Origin: Parcubacteria bacterium C7867-001
GTDB taxonomy: Bacteria > Patescibacteria > Paceibacteria > UBA9973 > UBA2103
Reading direction: 5' to 3'
DNA length: 64,000 nucleotides
Assembly: GCA_001189095.1 (NCBI GenBank)
Contig: LFCK01000002.1
Location: 217,036 to 281,035, forward strand
Part shown: positions 49,837-58,930 of the stretch, one piece after another
Layout of the letters: each line of letters starts with the position of its first letter
How positions within the stretch are numbered: the stretch's first letter is position 1
Program-made: the position numbers and the translations under genes
Notes under the pieces: generated by a model
Told to the model about the DNA's origin: nothing
Seen by the model: only the letters and a program-made list of their open reading frames with translations
The model's database searches: none

Positions 49837-50712
49837 CTAGGATTCTTTTGAGAATCGTGCGTTCAGTACCATATACGTTACGGCCGTAGAATCGTTGCTG
49901 CTTAACGCTTCCTCAAACGTACGCCGTTTGTGTTCATGGCGGAACGGTGAGGTGCAGGCAGTTTCCTGAAGCGCTTCGAGTACGCCATGAGGATTCGCAA
50001 AGCGATTCATGGATCGAAGTCCTTCAAGGGTCCCGAGACGACGCAATATTTGAATCGCGCGCACGGTCTCTTTCTCCTTGCGGGCGTAGATCTTTCGTCT
50101 ACTTGCTTCATGGGCGTTGATTGGCCCTGACCATGTATACGGGTGGTCGCGGAGCAGCCAGCGAGCAAAGGTGCTTGTGAATTTGCCGGCAGTGCTGCGT
50201 GTATCGCTGGGGATATTCGATTCCATCTTTTCTGGATCGAAGAACCCAAGCAGCTGTTCGAGGAATTGCTCTCCGGATTTGTCGTAGGTTACTGGAGACC
50301 AGGTGTCCACGAGGCCGCCACCATAGAAGAGCACCTCTTTTTCGCCTTCTTCGTCTTTCTGTGGCTCGAAATAGTACTCGCCAAGCATCTTCCATGCGTA
50401 CTGTGCGATGAAGGTACGCAATTCGTTCCCTCCAATTTTCCACTCCCGTTTGTCCTGAAGCGGTGACGTGAACCGTTCGGGGTCATCCGTTTTGAAGTAG
50501 TCATATTTGGCATGGCCGTACGCAAGTTCGAGGTAGAAGGAAAATGCGTCGCAAGGATTCTCGGGTTGTATCCGTAATCCGTACGAAAGCAGTCCGAGCA
50601 TTTCTTCCGCTGTCCGAGCGCTCTCGAACCGTTCTTTCCATTCGCTCCAGTGCCGTATTGGTTCAAGTACGCGACCCATGAGCGGGTGCTTCACTCCAAT
50701 AACCGTGTCCAT
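49837..50712 (-). CDS. Hypothetical protein, 291 residues
   Basis: No family recognised. Soluble and helix-rich; notable segments YLELAYGHAKYDYFKTDDPERF, LFYGGGLVDTWSP and FARWLLRDHPYTWSGP; the end is LNARFSKES. GAAAGGGA lies six bases before ATG, so it is a leadered gene. Confidence 0.7.
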   Translation of the reverse strand: MDTVIGVKHPLMGRVLEPIRHWSEWKERFESARTAEEMLGLLSYGLRIQPENPCDAFSFYLELAYGHAKYDYFKTDDPERFTSPLQDKREWKIGGNELRTFIAQYAWKMLGEYYFEPQKDEEGEKEVLFYGGGLVDTWSPVTYDKSGEQFLEQLLGFFDPEKMESNIPSDTRSTAGKFTSTFARWLLRDHPYTWSGPINAHEASRRKIYARKEKETVRAIQILRRLGTLEGLRSMNRFANPHGVLEALQETACTSPFRHEHKRRTFEEALSSNDSTAVTYMVLNARFSKES

Positions 50713-50743
50713 GACTGTCCCTTTCTTTTCTTTGGTTAGAGAA

Positions 50744-50769
50744 GGTCCCCGAGCAGTCGCTCGGGGACC
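50744..50769 (-). terminator. Terminator hairpin of the ferritin-like gene
   Basis: GGTCCCCGAGC/GCTCGGGGACC, AGTC loop, between two minus-strand genes. Confidence 0.75.
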
Positions 50770-50774
50770 TTTGG

Positions 50775-51302
50775 TTAAGCGGTGAGACCGAGCGCTTCAA
50801 GCCCAGCTTCATGCTTTCCGCGGGTGGCTTCGAGTGCCTCAGCGCCAGCCATCCGGCTGAATGCCTCAGCGTGGAAGACTTCCTGCGGGAGGATCTTAGC
50901 GAACACGTCGCGGATATCCGCAGGCGTATTCGGGTGATCCACGATAGCGCGGATGCGCACGAGCCGCATGTGCTCAGCGTGCGCCGCAACGGCAGCGCCG
51001 GTGCGGAACGATTCGATGCCGGGGAGCGTCTGCTCCCAGTAACGCTCGTTCTTGTCGAGCACTTTCGCTTCGATGCCGCGAGCATGCAGCAAACTAGCGA
51101 CCCAGTTTGCATGATCTTCTTCTTGGCTCGCGATGACTTCGAGGATGCGAGCATGCTCGAGGTCTTCGCAGTATTCGCCAGCGAAGATGCGGATACGGCC
51201 TGCGGCCGTGACTTCACCGTGATACTGCTTAGTGAGCCAGTCCACCATCTTCTTGGAGTCCCTGAGGACGTTCTCAAGCCAGATGCGCGTACGGTTATTC
51301 AT
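50775..51302 (-). CDS. Ferritin-like diiron protein
   Basis: 175 residues, four-helix bundle. Possible iron ligands: Glu in YHGEVTAAG, E-x2-H in SQEEDHANW, Glu in AEHMRLV and E-x2-H in PQEVFHAEAF. Acts in iron storage or peroxide removal in relatives; ligand spacing also fits rubrerythrin-like proteins. AAAGGAG precedes ATG. Confidence 0.82.
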   Translation of the reverse strand: MNNRTRIWLENVLRDSKKMVDWLTKQYHGEVTAAGRIRIFAGEYCEDLEHARILEVIASQEEDHANWVASLLHARGIEAKVLDKNERYWEQTLPGIESFRTGAAVAAHAEHMRLVRIRAIVDHPNTPADIRDVFAKILPQEVFHAEAFSRMAGAEALEATRGKHEAGLEALGLTA

Positions 51303-51391
51303 GGCGGTTCTCCTTTTCTCAATGAACGCCTGTCTTCGATGATAGGGTAGTGGTAAAAATTTAGTATATATGTTTATATATATTCATAAAC

Positions 51392-52153
51392 ATGAGTAAG
51401 CTTACAACCACCCTCGAATCTCTCGGCCTCACGAAAAGCGAAGCGCGTGCCTACGAGGCAGGACTCGCACAAGACAGCTGCTCCATCGAGCGGTTGAGTC
51501 GCGTGCTCGGCATGAACCGCGCAACGCTTTATCACGCACTCTACGAGCTCGAAAAGAAAGGACTCGCACGCAAACGCACCGAGAATGGAAAGTTATTGGT
51601 GAGCATGGTGCGTGAAGAAGGACTTCGTGCATTTCTTGCGGAAGAGGAACGCTCGCTTGAAGAGCGTAAAGAAGCGATTACCTCCATCATTGAACGTTTG
51701 CCAAAGCCGAAAGGCGGACCCACGCTTCCTGACGTTGAGTATTTTTCCGGTATGGAAGGAATATCCATGGCGCTTGATATCGCGTTTCGCGCGAAGAGTA
51801 AGCGCTGGGATGTCATTGCTCCTAAGACCAACTTCTTCTCGGAGGCCGATGAGGACTTCGCCGAATTCTATCTCCGTGAGCGGAAACGACGCGGGATCGT
51901 CGCTCGCTCTCTGTGGGAGAAGACGGAAAAGAATATCCGCGTGAGTCAGGAAGTCATGAAGGAGCGCCGTCCGCGCTATCTTCCGCAGGCATACAACGGC
52001 CGTTTCAAAGGAATCGTTATCTTGTTTGATACGCGTGTTTTGTTCGTCTCGTCGTTTGAGGAGAAGCAGGCAATTCTTATAAATTCCGAGGATATGCACT
52101 CGACGCTTTCCGTGATGTTCGATAGCTTGTGGAGCGCAAGCGAGGAGTGTTAG
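51392..52153 (+). CDS. TrmB-family transcriptional regulator (second copy)
   Basis: 253 residues. Winged helix at the N-terminus: LESLGLTKSEARAYEAGL and MNRATLYHALYELEKKGLARKR. The C-terminal half has YFSGMEGISMALDIAF and FKGIVILFDTRVLFVSS, the phospholipase-D-like half found in many TrmB-type regulators. It is divergent from the ferritin-like gene; the 89-base gap between them is AT-rich with TATATATGTTTATATATATTC, a possible shared operator. Confidence 0.85.
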   Translation: MSKLTTTLESLGLTKSEARAYEAGLAQDSCSIERLSRVLGMNRATLYHALYELEKKGLARKRTENGKLLVSMVREEGLRAFLAEEERSLEERKEAITSIIERLPKPKGGPTLPDVEYFSGMEGISMALDIAFRAKSKRWDVIAPKTNFFSEADEDFAEFYLRERKRRGIVARSLWEKTEKNIRVSQEVMKERRPRYLPQAYNGRFKGIVILFDTRVLFVSSFEEKQAILINSEDMHSTLSVMFDSLWSASEEC

Positions 52154-52205
52154 TTGTTGACGCGTGGATATACGCGTGTAGTATCGCGGCAGAAAGGAGT
52201 CTCGA

Positions 52206-52754
52206 ATGGGACACACATATATTTGGCCGCTGCCGGGACATGCTGTTCCAGTCGCGGTCGGCCCCGGTCACCCGGGCGCTTTCGGAGCCGTACGTAAGCA
52301 CGACGTCCATACCGGCGTCGATCTCTATGCTCCAGAAGGTCAGCAGGTTGCTGCGGTTGAGGACGGAGTCGTTACGGCTATCGATGAATTCTTCACGGGT
52401 GGCGCCGACACGCCGCTCGATGAAGACGGCGAGCGGATATGGCTTCAGACGGCTGCGATCTTCATCGAAGGGGCGTCCGGTGTTCTTCTTTACGGAGAGG
52501 TCGACGTTGCCCTCGGCGTTTACGTCGGCAGAAAGGTTCACGCGGGCGGAACCATTGGTTTCGTGAAGCGCGTTCTCAAACCGAAAAAGGATGGGCGCCC
52601 GTATGGCAATCCGATGAATTCGCCAACCATGCTCCACTTCGAGCGGTATGCGAAGGGCACGACACGCGCGGTCTTCTGGAATCTCGGGGAAAATCGTCCC
52701 GATGAACTCCATGATCCGACAAGCATCCTGCTCGAAGCATCGAAGTCTTTATGA
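52206..52754 (+). CDS. M23 (LytM-like) peptidase with altered active site
   Basis: 182 residues. HTGVDLYAPEGQQVAAVEDG supplies the first zinc motif (H-x3-D). In the second motif the usual H-L-H-F-E reads TMLHFERY, so one His is Met; activity may be reduced or absent. No signal peptide is seen, unusual for a cell-wall hydrolase. AAAGGAG is found before ATG. Confidence 0.78.
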   Translation: MGHTYIWPLPGHAVPVAVGPGHPGAFGAVRKHDVHTGVDLYAPEGQQVAAVEDGVVTAIDEFFTGGADTPLDEDGERIWLQTAAIFIEGASGVLLYGEVDVALGVYVGRKVHAGGTIGFVKRVLKPKKDGRPYGNPMNSPTMLHFERYAKGTTRAVFWNLGENRPDELHDPTSILLEASKSL

Positions 52755-52760
52755 TACCTG

Positions 52761-52785
52761 AACCGCGGCGCTCTGCGCCGCGGTT
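52761..52785 (+). terminator. Terminator hairpin
   Basis: AACCGCGGCGC/GCGCCGCGGTT, TCT loop, then TTCCTTTT. Confidence 0.9.
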
Positions 52786-52813
52786 TTCCTTTTCCGCGCT
52801 ATACTGCCCTTCG

Positions 52814-54637
52814 ATGGAGAAGAAAAAAACCATAAGCTACGCCAAGCGTACGCTCCAGATCTACCTTTCAGAAGCGGTGAAATATCCGTGGGCCTTTACC
52901 TTTATGGTCATCGGTCTTGTGGGTCTTCAAGTGGGCTACTTGGTCGCCCCGCTCTATCTGCGCACGTTCTTCAATCTCCTTGTTTCGCATACGCCGGACG
53001 CGCCTACGGTCCATCTCTTGCTTACGACGCTCGGATTCATCGCTGCAGCATACTTCGTCGAGTGGTTCTCGCGCCGCGTCTTTACCTTCAGTCTCATACA
53101 GGTCGACTCTGGAGTGATGATGCGTCTCTACAATCGCGCCTTCGACAATCTCATTCGTCACTCGCACCACTTTTTCTCGAATCAGTTCGCCGGAACGCTC
53201 ACGCGTCGTGTGAGCAAATTCGCAAACGCTTTCGAGACGATTTGTGACGCGATTTTCATGCAGTTCGTCCCGACGGCGCTCTTTGTCGCGGGTGCGATTA
53301 TCATTCTCTTCCTTCGAAATCACGTTATCGGCCTCATTCTCCTCGCGTGGGTCGTCCTTTTCGTTTCGTTCCAGATATTCTTCATGAAGCTGCAACAGCC
53401 GGTGCGCCAGCGCCGCGCGGAGGAAGACAGTCGTATGGTTGGTTCGCTTGCGGATGCCATCGGAAATCAATCAACTATCACGCTTTTTGCCGGAGTTTCA
53501 TTTGAAACCAAGCGTTTCCACAACGCAGTTGCTTCGTGGCAGCGTGCCGTCCAGAAAGTCTGGAATGCAGACGAATATTCTTGGACCGTACTCGGATTCA
53601 TGATGGGCGCGATAGAGATAATCATGCTTTACGGCGCACTCGTATTTTGGGAGCAAGGTCTACTCACGGTGGGCGACTTTGCGCTCATTCAAGCCTATCT
53701 CCTCACGACGTTCGACCGGCTCGTTATGATCAATCGCGATCTACGTCGCTTCAATGAGGCGTTTGCTGACGCGGGCGAGATGACGGAAATAATCGAGACG
53801 CCGCTCGATATTGGTGACACGAAGAACGCAAAATCCCTTGAAGTCTCGAAAGGTGTCGTAGAGTTCTCGAATGTTGATTTCAAGTTCAGTGATTCGCGCT
53901 CCATTATGCAGGACTTCAATCTCTCGATCGCGGGCGGTGAGAAGGTGGCGCTCGTCGGTCCGTCAGGTGCAGGGAAGTCGACCATCACGAAGCTGCTGCT
54001 GCGTCTCTATGATGTCACCGGCGGTGCCGTTCGCATCGACGGACAGAATATCCGCGAAATGACGCAGGCGTCCGTTCGCGATGCTATTGCGTTCGTACCG
54101 CAAGAACCCATTCTTTTCCACCGTACGCTCATGGAAAATATCCGCTACGGCAAGCGCGACGCAACCGATGAAGAGGTTATCGACGCTGCGAAGCGTGCGC
54201 ATTGCTATGAATTCATCGTGCAGACGCCTGAAGGATTCAATACGTTTGTGGGCGAGCGCGGTATTCGCCTTTCAGGCGGCGAACGTCAGCGCGTCGCCAT
54301 TGCGCGCGCTATTCTCAAGAACGCACCTATTCTCGTACTCGATGAAGCGACGTCGTCACTCGATTCCGAGAGCGAGGCTTTGATTCAGGATGCGCTTAGA
54401 AAGCTCATGGAAGGAAAGACGGTCATCGCGATAGCGCACCGCCTCTCGACCATCATGGAAATGGATCGCATTATCGTCATCGAGAATGGCAAGGTCGCGA
54501 CTACGGGTACTCATACCGAGCTTCTCGCCAAGGAGGGAATCTACAAGAAACTCTGGTCCATTCAGGCAGGCGGATTTATCCAGGGTGATACCGAAAAAGC
54601 ACCTTTGAACAACGAAGAGTTGCTCGACGCGGATTGA
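52814..54637 (+). CDS. ABC exporter (fused membrane and ATPase domains)
   Basis: 607 residues. Six-helix membrane domain (about 20-330) and ATPase with GPSGAGKST, LSGGERQRVAIARAIL, ILVLDEATSSLD and the H-loop in IAHRLST. Works as a dimer exporting lipids, peptides or drugs; substrate unknown. Start at 52814 has TATACT eight bases upstream. Confidence 0.93.
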   Translation: MEKKKTISYAKRTLQIYLSEAVKYPWAFTFMVIGLVGLQVGYLVAPLYLRTFFNLLVSHTPDAPTVHLLLTTLGFIAAAYFVEWFSRRVFTFSLIQVDSGVMMRLYNRAFDNLIRHSHHFFSNQFAGTLTRRVSKFANAFETICDAIFMQFVPTALFVAGAIIILFLRNHVIGLILLAWVVLFVSFQIFFMKLQQPVRQRRAEEDSRMVGSLADAIGNQSTITLFAGVSFETKRFHNAVASWQRAVQKVWNADEYSWTVLGFMMGAIEIIMLYGALVFWEQGLLTVGDFALIQAYLLTTFDRLVMINRDLRRFNEAFADAGEMTEIIETPLDIGDTKNAKSLEVSKGVVEFSNVDFKFSDSRSIMQDFNLSIAGGEKVALVGPSGAGKSTITKLLLRLYDVTGGAVRIDGQNIREMTQASVRDAIAFVPQEPILFHRTLMENIRYGKRDATDEEVIDAAKRAHCYEFIVQTPEGFNTFVGERGIRLSGGERQRVAIARAILKNAPILVLDEATSSLDSESEALIQDALRKLMEGKTVIAIAHRLSTIMEMDRIIVIENGKVATTGTHTELLAKEGIYKKLWSIQAGGFIQGDTEKAPLNNEELLDAD

Positions 54638-54710
54638 CTTCTGATTTCCACGGGAGTATCACTCAGGTGGGATGCTGCGTGCATTGGACACATTAGCTAG
54701 GAGTATTTCC

Positions 54711-54917
54711 ATGTGGGAAGAAATTGAATCGGGCTACGACACCCCCATGCGGGCCCATACCGCGAGTCATCGCTTGTCGGTTCCAGACGGCTGGCTGGTC
54801 AGAACGATTGTCGTCGTCGGCAGCTTGGAACCCAATGTCTCGGTGAATCAGATCCACGTGTCCGACCCGGAACACCACTGGTCTCTGGTGAAAGGGGCAG
54901 CAAAACAGGCTGCATAG
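54711..54917 (+). CDS. Small hypothetical protein
   Basis: 68 residues, soluble: LSVPDGWLVRTIVVVGSLEPN then HVSDPEHHWSL. TAGGAG seven bases before ATG. An earlier ATG at 54672 lacks a ribosome-binding site. Not recognised. Confidence 0.6.
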   Translation: MWEEIESGYDTPMRAHTASHRLSVPDGWLVRTIVVVGSLEPNVSVNQIHVSDPEHHWSLVKGAAKQAA

Positions 54918-54925
54918 TTCGTGCG

Positions 54926-54948
54926 CGCCGCCCTCGGAGAGGGCGGCG
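54926..54948 (+). terminator. Terminator hairpin
   Basis: CGCCGCCCTC/GAGGGCGGCG, GGA loop, then TTTTC. Confidence 0.88.
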
Positions 54949-54954
54949 TTTTCA

Positions 54955-54983
54955 TTGACGAACTATATATATAAAGGTATCGT
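54955..54983 (+). promoter_or_regulatory. typA promoter
   Basis: TTGACG (54955-54960), 17-base spacer, TATCGT (54978-54983); the gene begins 34 bases later. Confidence 0.5.
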
Positions 54984-55017
54984 GCAACTACACCGGCCCG
55001 AGGGCCATTTTTAATTC

Positions 55018-56823
55018 ATGGAAATTCGCAACATCGCCATCATCGCGCACGTCGACCACGGAAAGACGACGCTTACCGACGCTATCCTCAAACAGACAGG
55101 AGCGGCGGCTGAAGGCACGACCATGGACTCAAACTCCATCGAAAAGGAGCGCGGCATCACCATCTACTCAAAGAATGCCGCTATCGAATATAAAGGAACG
55201 AAGATAAACATCGTTGACACGCCGGGGCACGCCGACTTCGGTTCGGAAGTGGAGCGCGTGCTCCGTTCCATCGACTCAGTGCTCCTCATCGTCGATGCTC
55301 AGGAAGGCCCCATGCCGCAAACGCGCTTTGTGCTCAAGAAGTCGCTCGAACTCGGACTCAAACCGATTGTCGTCCTTAATAAGATAGATAAGCCGGCTGC
55401 AGATCCGGCGCGTGCGGAAGAGCAGGTTCTCGAACTCTTCTTCGAGCTCGGTGCCAACGACGATCAGGCGAACTTCCCAGTCGTATACGCTATTGGCCGC
55501 GATGGCGTCGCCGGAAAGAAGCTCGAAGACATGCCAAGCAATGGTGGAGCTTCCCGCGATCTCACGCCGCTTCTCGACGTTATCCTTGAGCACGTACAGC
55601 CAGCGTCTTCTCCAGAACTCGCGAGCAAGCCGCTTAAGCTTCAGGCATTTAACCTCGGATACGACAATTTCCTCGGTCGCCTTGCCATTTGCCGCATATA
55701 CGAGGGCGTCGTGCATTCGACAGATAACGTATTCGAGAAGAAGCCGGATGGAACGACCCGCTCGGGCAAACTCACCAAGATTTTCACGTTTAAAGGACTT
55801 GAACGCGTTGAGACTGATTCGGCCGAAGCCGGAGACATTGTCCTCATTGCCGGACTTCCGGAAATCTACATCGGAGAAACGGTAACGAGCGACGAAAACG
55901 CCGAGCCGCTTCCAGCTATCGCAATTGATGAGCCGACGATTACGGTTAACTTCCTCGTGAACAATTCGCCGTTCGCTGGAAAGGAAGGGAAGTTCGTGAC
56001 GAGCCGCCAGCTGCGCGATTACCTTGAGCGCGAGCTTCAGGTGAACGTTGGTCTTAAAGTGGACTTCTCGTCCCCTGAAGCCTTCAAGCTTTCTGGTCGC
56101 GGCGAACTCCATATCGCGGTGCTTCTTGAGAATATGCGCCGCGCAGGATACGAAATGCAGGTCAGCCAGCCACAGGTCATCATCCGCGAAGAGAACGGAC
56201 AGAAACTTGAGCCATACGAAGAAGTCATTATTGATACTCCAAGCGAATTCCAAGGCGCCATTATCGAAAAGCTCGGCCAGCGCGCATTCGTGCTCCAGAA
56301 CCTCACGCAGCAGGATAATTCAGTCCGCCTTACGCTCGAGGGTCCAACACGCGGACTTCTCGGCTACAAGAATATTTTCGTTGTCGACACCAAGGGTGAG
56401 GGCATCCTTTCTTCGCGCTTCACTGCATTCAAGCCGTACGCAGGCGAAATAAAGAAGCGTCAGGTAGGCTCGATGATTTCCATGGCCTCCGGCAAGTCGC
56501 TCGGCTACGCACTCTGGTATCTTCAGGAACGCGGCGTACTCTACATCCATCCAGCAACGGAAGTGTACGAAGGTATGGTGGTGGGCAACACCAGCAAGGG
56601 CGAGGAAATGATGGTGAACCCGACCAAGGCGAAGAACCAGTCCAATGTCCGCTCTTCAGGAAACGACGAGGCGATAAACCTCTTCCCGCCGATTCTCCTT
56701 ACGATTGAGCGCGGTCTCGAGCTTATGCAGGAGGACGAATACCTCGAGATCACTCCACAATCGGTTCGTTTGCGTAAGCAGTTCCTCACCGAACAGGATC
56801 GCGCGAAGGCTCGCCGCGTCTAG
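55018..56823 (+). CDS. typA: Ribosome-associated GTPase TypA/BipA
   Basis: 601 residues. GTPase motifs: AHVDHGKTT, KERGITI, VDTPGHADFG, VLNKIDKP; then EF-G-like domains and the TypA-specific C-terminus (GMVVGNTSKGEEMMVNP). Family length is about 605. BipA helps ribosome assembly, mainly in cold or stress. Ends RRV with TAG. Confidence 0.96.
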   Translation: MEIRNIAIIAHVDHGKTTLTDAILKQTGAAAEGTTMDSNSIEKERGITIYSKNAAIEYKGTKINIVDTPGHADFGSEVERVLRSIDSVLLIVDAQEGPMPQTRFVLKKSLELGLKPIVVLNKIDKPAADPARAEEQVLELFFELGANDDQANFPVVYAIGRDGVAGKKLEDMPSNGGASRDLTPLLDVILEHVQPASSPELASKPLKLQAFNLGYDNFLGRLAICRIYEGVVHSTDNVFEKKPDGTTRSGKLTKIFTFKGLERVETDSAEAGDIVLIAGLPEIYIGETVTSDENAEPLPAIAIDEPTITVNFLVNNSPFAGKEGKFVTSRQLRDYLERELQVNVGLKVDFSSPEAFKLSGRGELHIAVLLENMRRAGYEMQVSQPQVIIREENGQKLEPYEEVIIDTPSEFQGAIIEKLGQRAFVLQNLTQQDNSVRLTLEGPTRGLLGYKNIFVVDTKGEGILSSRFTAFKPYAGEIKKRQVGSMISMASGKSLGYALWYLQERGVLYIHPATEVYEGMVVGNTSKGEEMMVNPTKAKNQSNVRSSGNDEAINLFPPILLTIERGLELMQEDEYLEITPQSVRLRKQFLTEQDRAKARRV

Positions 56824-56890
56824 TTGACGCATACTGGTTTCCGCGTAAGGTTTTGGTACCGAAGCTCGTTCGGTACAAGGAGAAAATTCA

Positions 56891-57037
56891 ATGAAAGGCA
56901 TTGCAACAGCTGCAACAGCGCTTTCTTTCGGCGCCGGCATGGTGGTCGCCGCCCTCAAGGTTCCGGAAGCGCTTATGTTGGTTGCTCCCGTCGGAGCGCT
57001 TGCTTTGATTTTCGTCGCTATCCTCGAATTCAAGTAG
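56891..57037 (+). CDS. 48-residue membrane peptide
   Basis: Two short hydrophobic segments, ATALSFGAGMVVAAL and ALMLVAPVGALALIFVAIL. AAGGAG nine bases before ATG. A terminator hairpin follows at 57058. Not recognised. Confidence 0.55.
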   Translation: MKGIATAATALSFGAGMVVAALKVPEALMLVAPVGALALIFVAILEFK

Positions 57038-57057
57038 TGCGGCACTAAACCCTACAG

Positions 57058-57076
57058 CGCGGCTCACTGAGCCGCG
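57058..57076 (+). terminator. Terminator hairpin
   Basis: CGCGGCTC/GAGCCGCG, ACT loop, then TTTTTCG. Confidence 0.85.
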
Positions 57077-57149
57077 TTTTTCGTCTCATGCGGTTTTCAT
57101 GGGGCAAGGACTACACTGGCAGTTCATTAGAAGGTAATCGATTTTCACC

Positions 57150-57308
57150 ATGCTTATCACCATCGCAGTCGTGCTCCTCGTCCTGTGGGCGCTCGGGCTC
57201 GTGGCGAGCTATACGCTCGGCGGATTCATCCACCTGCTTCTGTTAGCCGCGCTTATCATGTTTCTCGTGCGGATCATTCAAGGAAGAAACCCGATAAGCG
57301 GGACCTAG
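57150..57308 (+). CDS. lmo0937-family small membrane protein
   Basis: 52 residues: MLITIAVVLLVLWALGLV, then SYTLGGFIHLLLLAALIMFLVRIIQGRNP, the near-invariant pattern of the lmo0937 family. Two helices; function unknown, often stress-linked. Confidence 0.88.
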   Translation: MLITIAVVLLVLWALGLVASYTLGGFIHLLLLAALIMFLVRIIQGRNPISGT

Positions 57309-57334
57309 TCGAGAATTTCGACCTATTCTGGTCG

Positions 57335-57372
57335 AATACCCCACCGACGTTGCCAAACGTCGGTGGGGTATT
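57335..57372 (+). terminator. Terminator hairpin
   Basis: 17-bp stem AATACCCCACCGACGTT, GCCA loop. Confidence 0.85.
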
Positions 57373-57489
57373 CCGCTGCTTGCTTTTAGGTGAATTGCGT
57401 GATATAGTGCTCCTACAATCGTTTTTGACTAGTTTTATGTCTTGAGAGCCTCTCGAGACCGCCCACAAAGATACTAAGGAGAGATTGGG

Positions 57490-57597
57490 GTGAAACTCTT
57501 GAGACGCTTGTACTATCAAGCTCGCGCGCGAACGTTCTCCTACTCTACGCGCGGCATTTATCCATTTTACAATGGCAACTACTTACATAGTGCGTAA
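57490..57597 (+). CDS. Upstream ORF overlapping the DEAD-box helicase start
   Basis: 35 codons from GTG, preceded by AAGGAGAG six bases upstream. Product is basic and aromatic (KLLRRLYYQARARTFS, then YPFYNGNYLHSA). It ends 26 bases inside the helicase gene in another frame. The helicase ATG has no Shine-Dalgarno site of its own, so ribosomes finishing this ORF could re-initiate there. Confidence 0.45.
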   Translation: MKLLRRLYYQARARTFSYSTRGIYPFYNGNYLHSA

Positions 57598-58873
57598 AAA
57601 TTCGCGACCGGCGGCGGACCTTCAGGGTCCCTACCGCAAGTTCGCGCAGAAATCAGGTGGACGCGGGGGGAAAGGCCGTCCTAATCGAAGCGATAGCGGT
57701 CGTGGTTCGCGTGGCGATTCCCGAGGAGGGAAGCGTGGCGGACGCGGTGGCTTTCAGGAGATGAACGTCGATGTGAACAAGCTCGTCAACAAAGTCGAGA
57801 AAATAGAAGCTGAAGCGATGTACGTCCCAAAGCATACGTTTGCCGATTTTCCGGTTGACGACCATCTTAAGGCGAACATTATCGGCAAGGGCTATACGAC
57901 TCCGACCCCTATTCAGGATCAGGTGATTCCGGAAGTCCTTAAGGGCCACGATGTGGTCGGTCTCGCTAATACTGGTACCGGCAAGACGGCGACCTTCCTC
58001 ATCCCGCTTATCGACAAGGTCCTCAAGCTCCGTGCCCTCGGGCAGAAAGAGCGCGTGCTCATCATGGCACCGACTCGCGAGCTTGCTATCCAAATAGAGA
58101 ATGAATTCTTCGGCTTCGGCAAAGGACTTCAGCTCGGTTCGGTCACGTGCGTCGGCGGCGCCAACATCGTCCCGCAGATCCGTCTTCTTCGACGCGATCC
58201 TGCGTTCGTTATCGGTACTCCCGGTCGCCTCAAGGATCTTGCCGAGCGTCGCGATATTAACTTCAAGGACTTCTCAACGGTCGTCCTCGACGAGGCGGAT
58301 CGTATGCTCGACATGGGCTTCGTTGACGACATGCGTCTCATTCTCGGGCAAATGTCGAAAGATCGTCATACGCTCTTCTTCTCGGCAACCCTTAACAAGG
58401 ATATCGAGAAGCTGGTCCACGAATTTCTCAAGGATCCTGTCCGCATTTCGGTGAAGACCCGCGAAACCGCGGCAACCATCGATCAGGACGTCGTCTACAC
58501 GCAGGCAGGTCGGAAGTTCGAGCAGCTCGTCGACATCCTCCGTGCTCCTGACATGACCAAGGTGCTCGTCTTCGGACGCACGAAGCACGGCGTGGAGCGC
58601 CTTGCGCGCGACCTTAATCGTGCAGGCATCAAGTCGGATTCTATCCATGGAGATAAGACGCACGGACGCCGCCAGAAGGCGCTCGGACTCTTCAAGCAGT
58701 CGCATGTGAACGTGCTTGTTGCGACCGACGTCGCAGCGCGCGGTCTCGACATTAGTGGCGTTTCGCACGTCATTAACTATGACCTCCCAGCTACCTATGA
58801 GGATTACACTCATCGTATCGGACGTACCGGACGAGCGGGTGAAATAGGTAAAGCGCTCACCTTCATCAACTAA
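57572..58873 (+). CDS. DEAD-box RNA helicase
   Basis: 433 residues. An RGG-type N-terminal extension (about 25-62: GGRGGKGRPNRSDSGRGSRG) precedes the core: Q motif TPTPIQDQ, ANTGTGKTA, PTRELA, GTPGR, LDEADRMLD, FSATL, VLVFGRTKHG, DVAARGLDI, HRIGRTGRAG. It ends directly after the core (KALTFIN) with no C-terminal tail. Relatives remodel RNA during cold stress and RNA decay. The leader from about 57420 is long and contains an upstream ORF. Confidence 0.95.
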   Translation: MATTYIVRKNSRPAADLQGPYRKFAQKSGGRGGKGRPNRSDSGRGSRGDSRGGKRGGRGGFQEMNVDVNKLVNKVEKIEAEAMYVPKHTFADFPVDDHLKANIIGKGYTTPTPIQDQVIPEVLKGHDVVGLANTGTGKTATFLIPLIDKVLKLRALGQKERVLIMAPTRELAIQIENEFFGFGKGLQLGSVTCVGGANIVPQIRLLRRDPAFVIGTPGRLKDLAERRDINFKDFSTVVLDEADRMLDMGFVDDMRLILGQMSKDRHTLFFSATLNKDIEKLVHEFLKDPVRISVKTRETAATIDQDVVYTQAGRKFEQLVDILRAPDMTKVLVFGRTKHGVERLARDLNRAGIKSDSIHGDKTHGRRQKALGLFKQSHVNVLVATDVAARGLDISGVSHVINYDLPATYEDYTHRIGRTGRAGEIGKALTFIN

Positions 58874-58882
58874 CGAGGCACA

Positions 58883-58918
58883 ATAAAAACCGGCCCGCGT
58901 ACGCGGGCCGGTTTTTAT
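58883..58918. terminator. Bidirectional terminator
   Basis: 18-bp stem ATAAAAACCGGCCCGCGT with its complement, between convergent genes. Confidence 0.93.
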
Positions 58919-58930
58919 TAGGAGGAGGTA

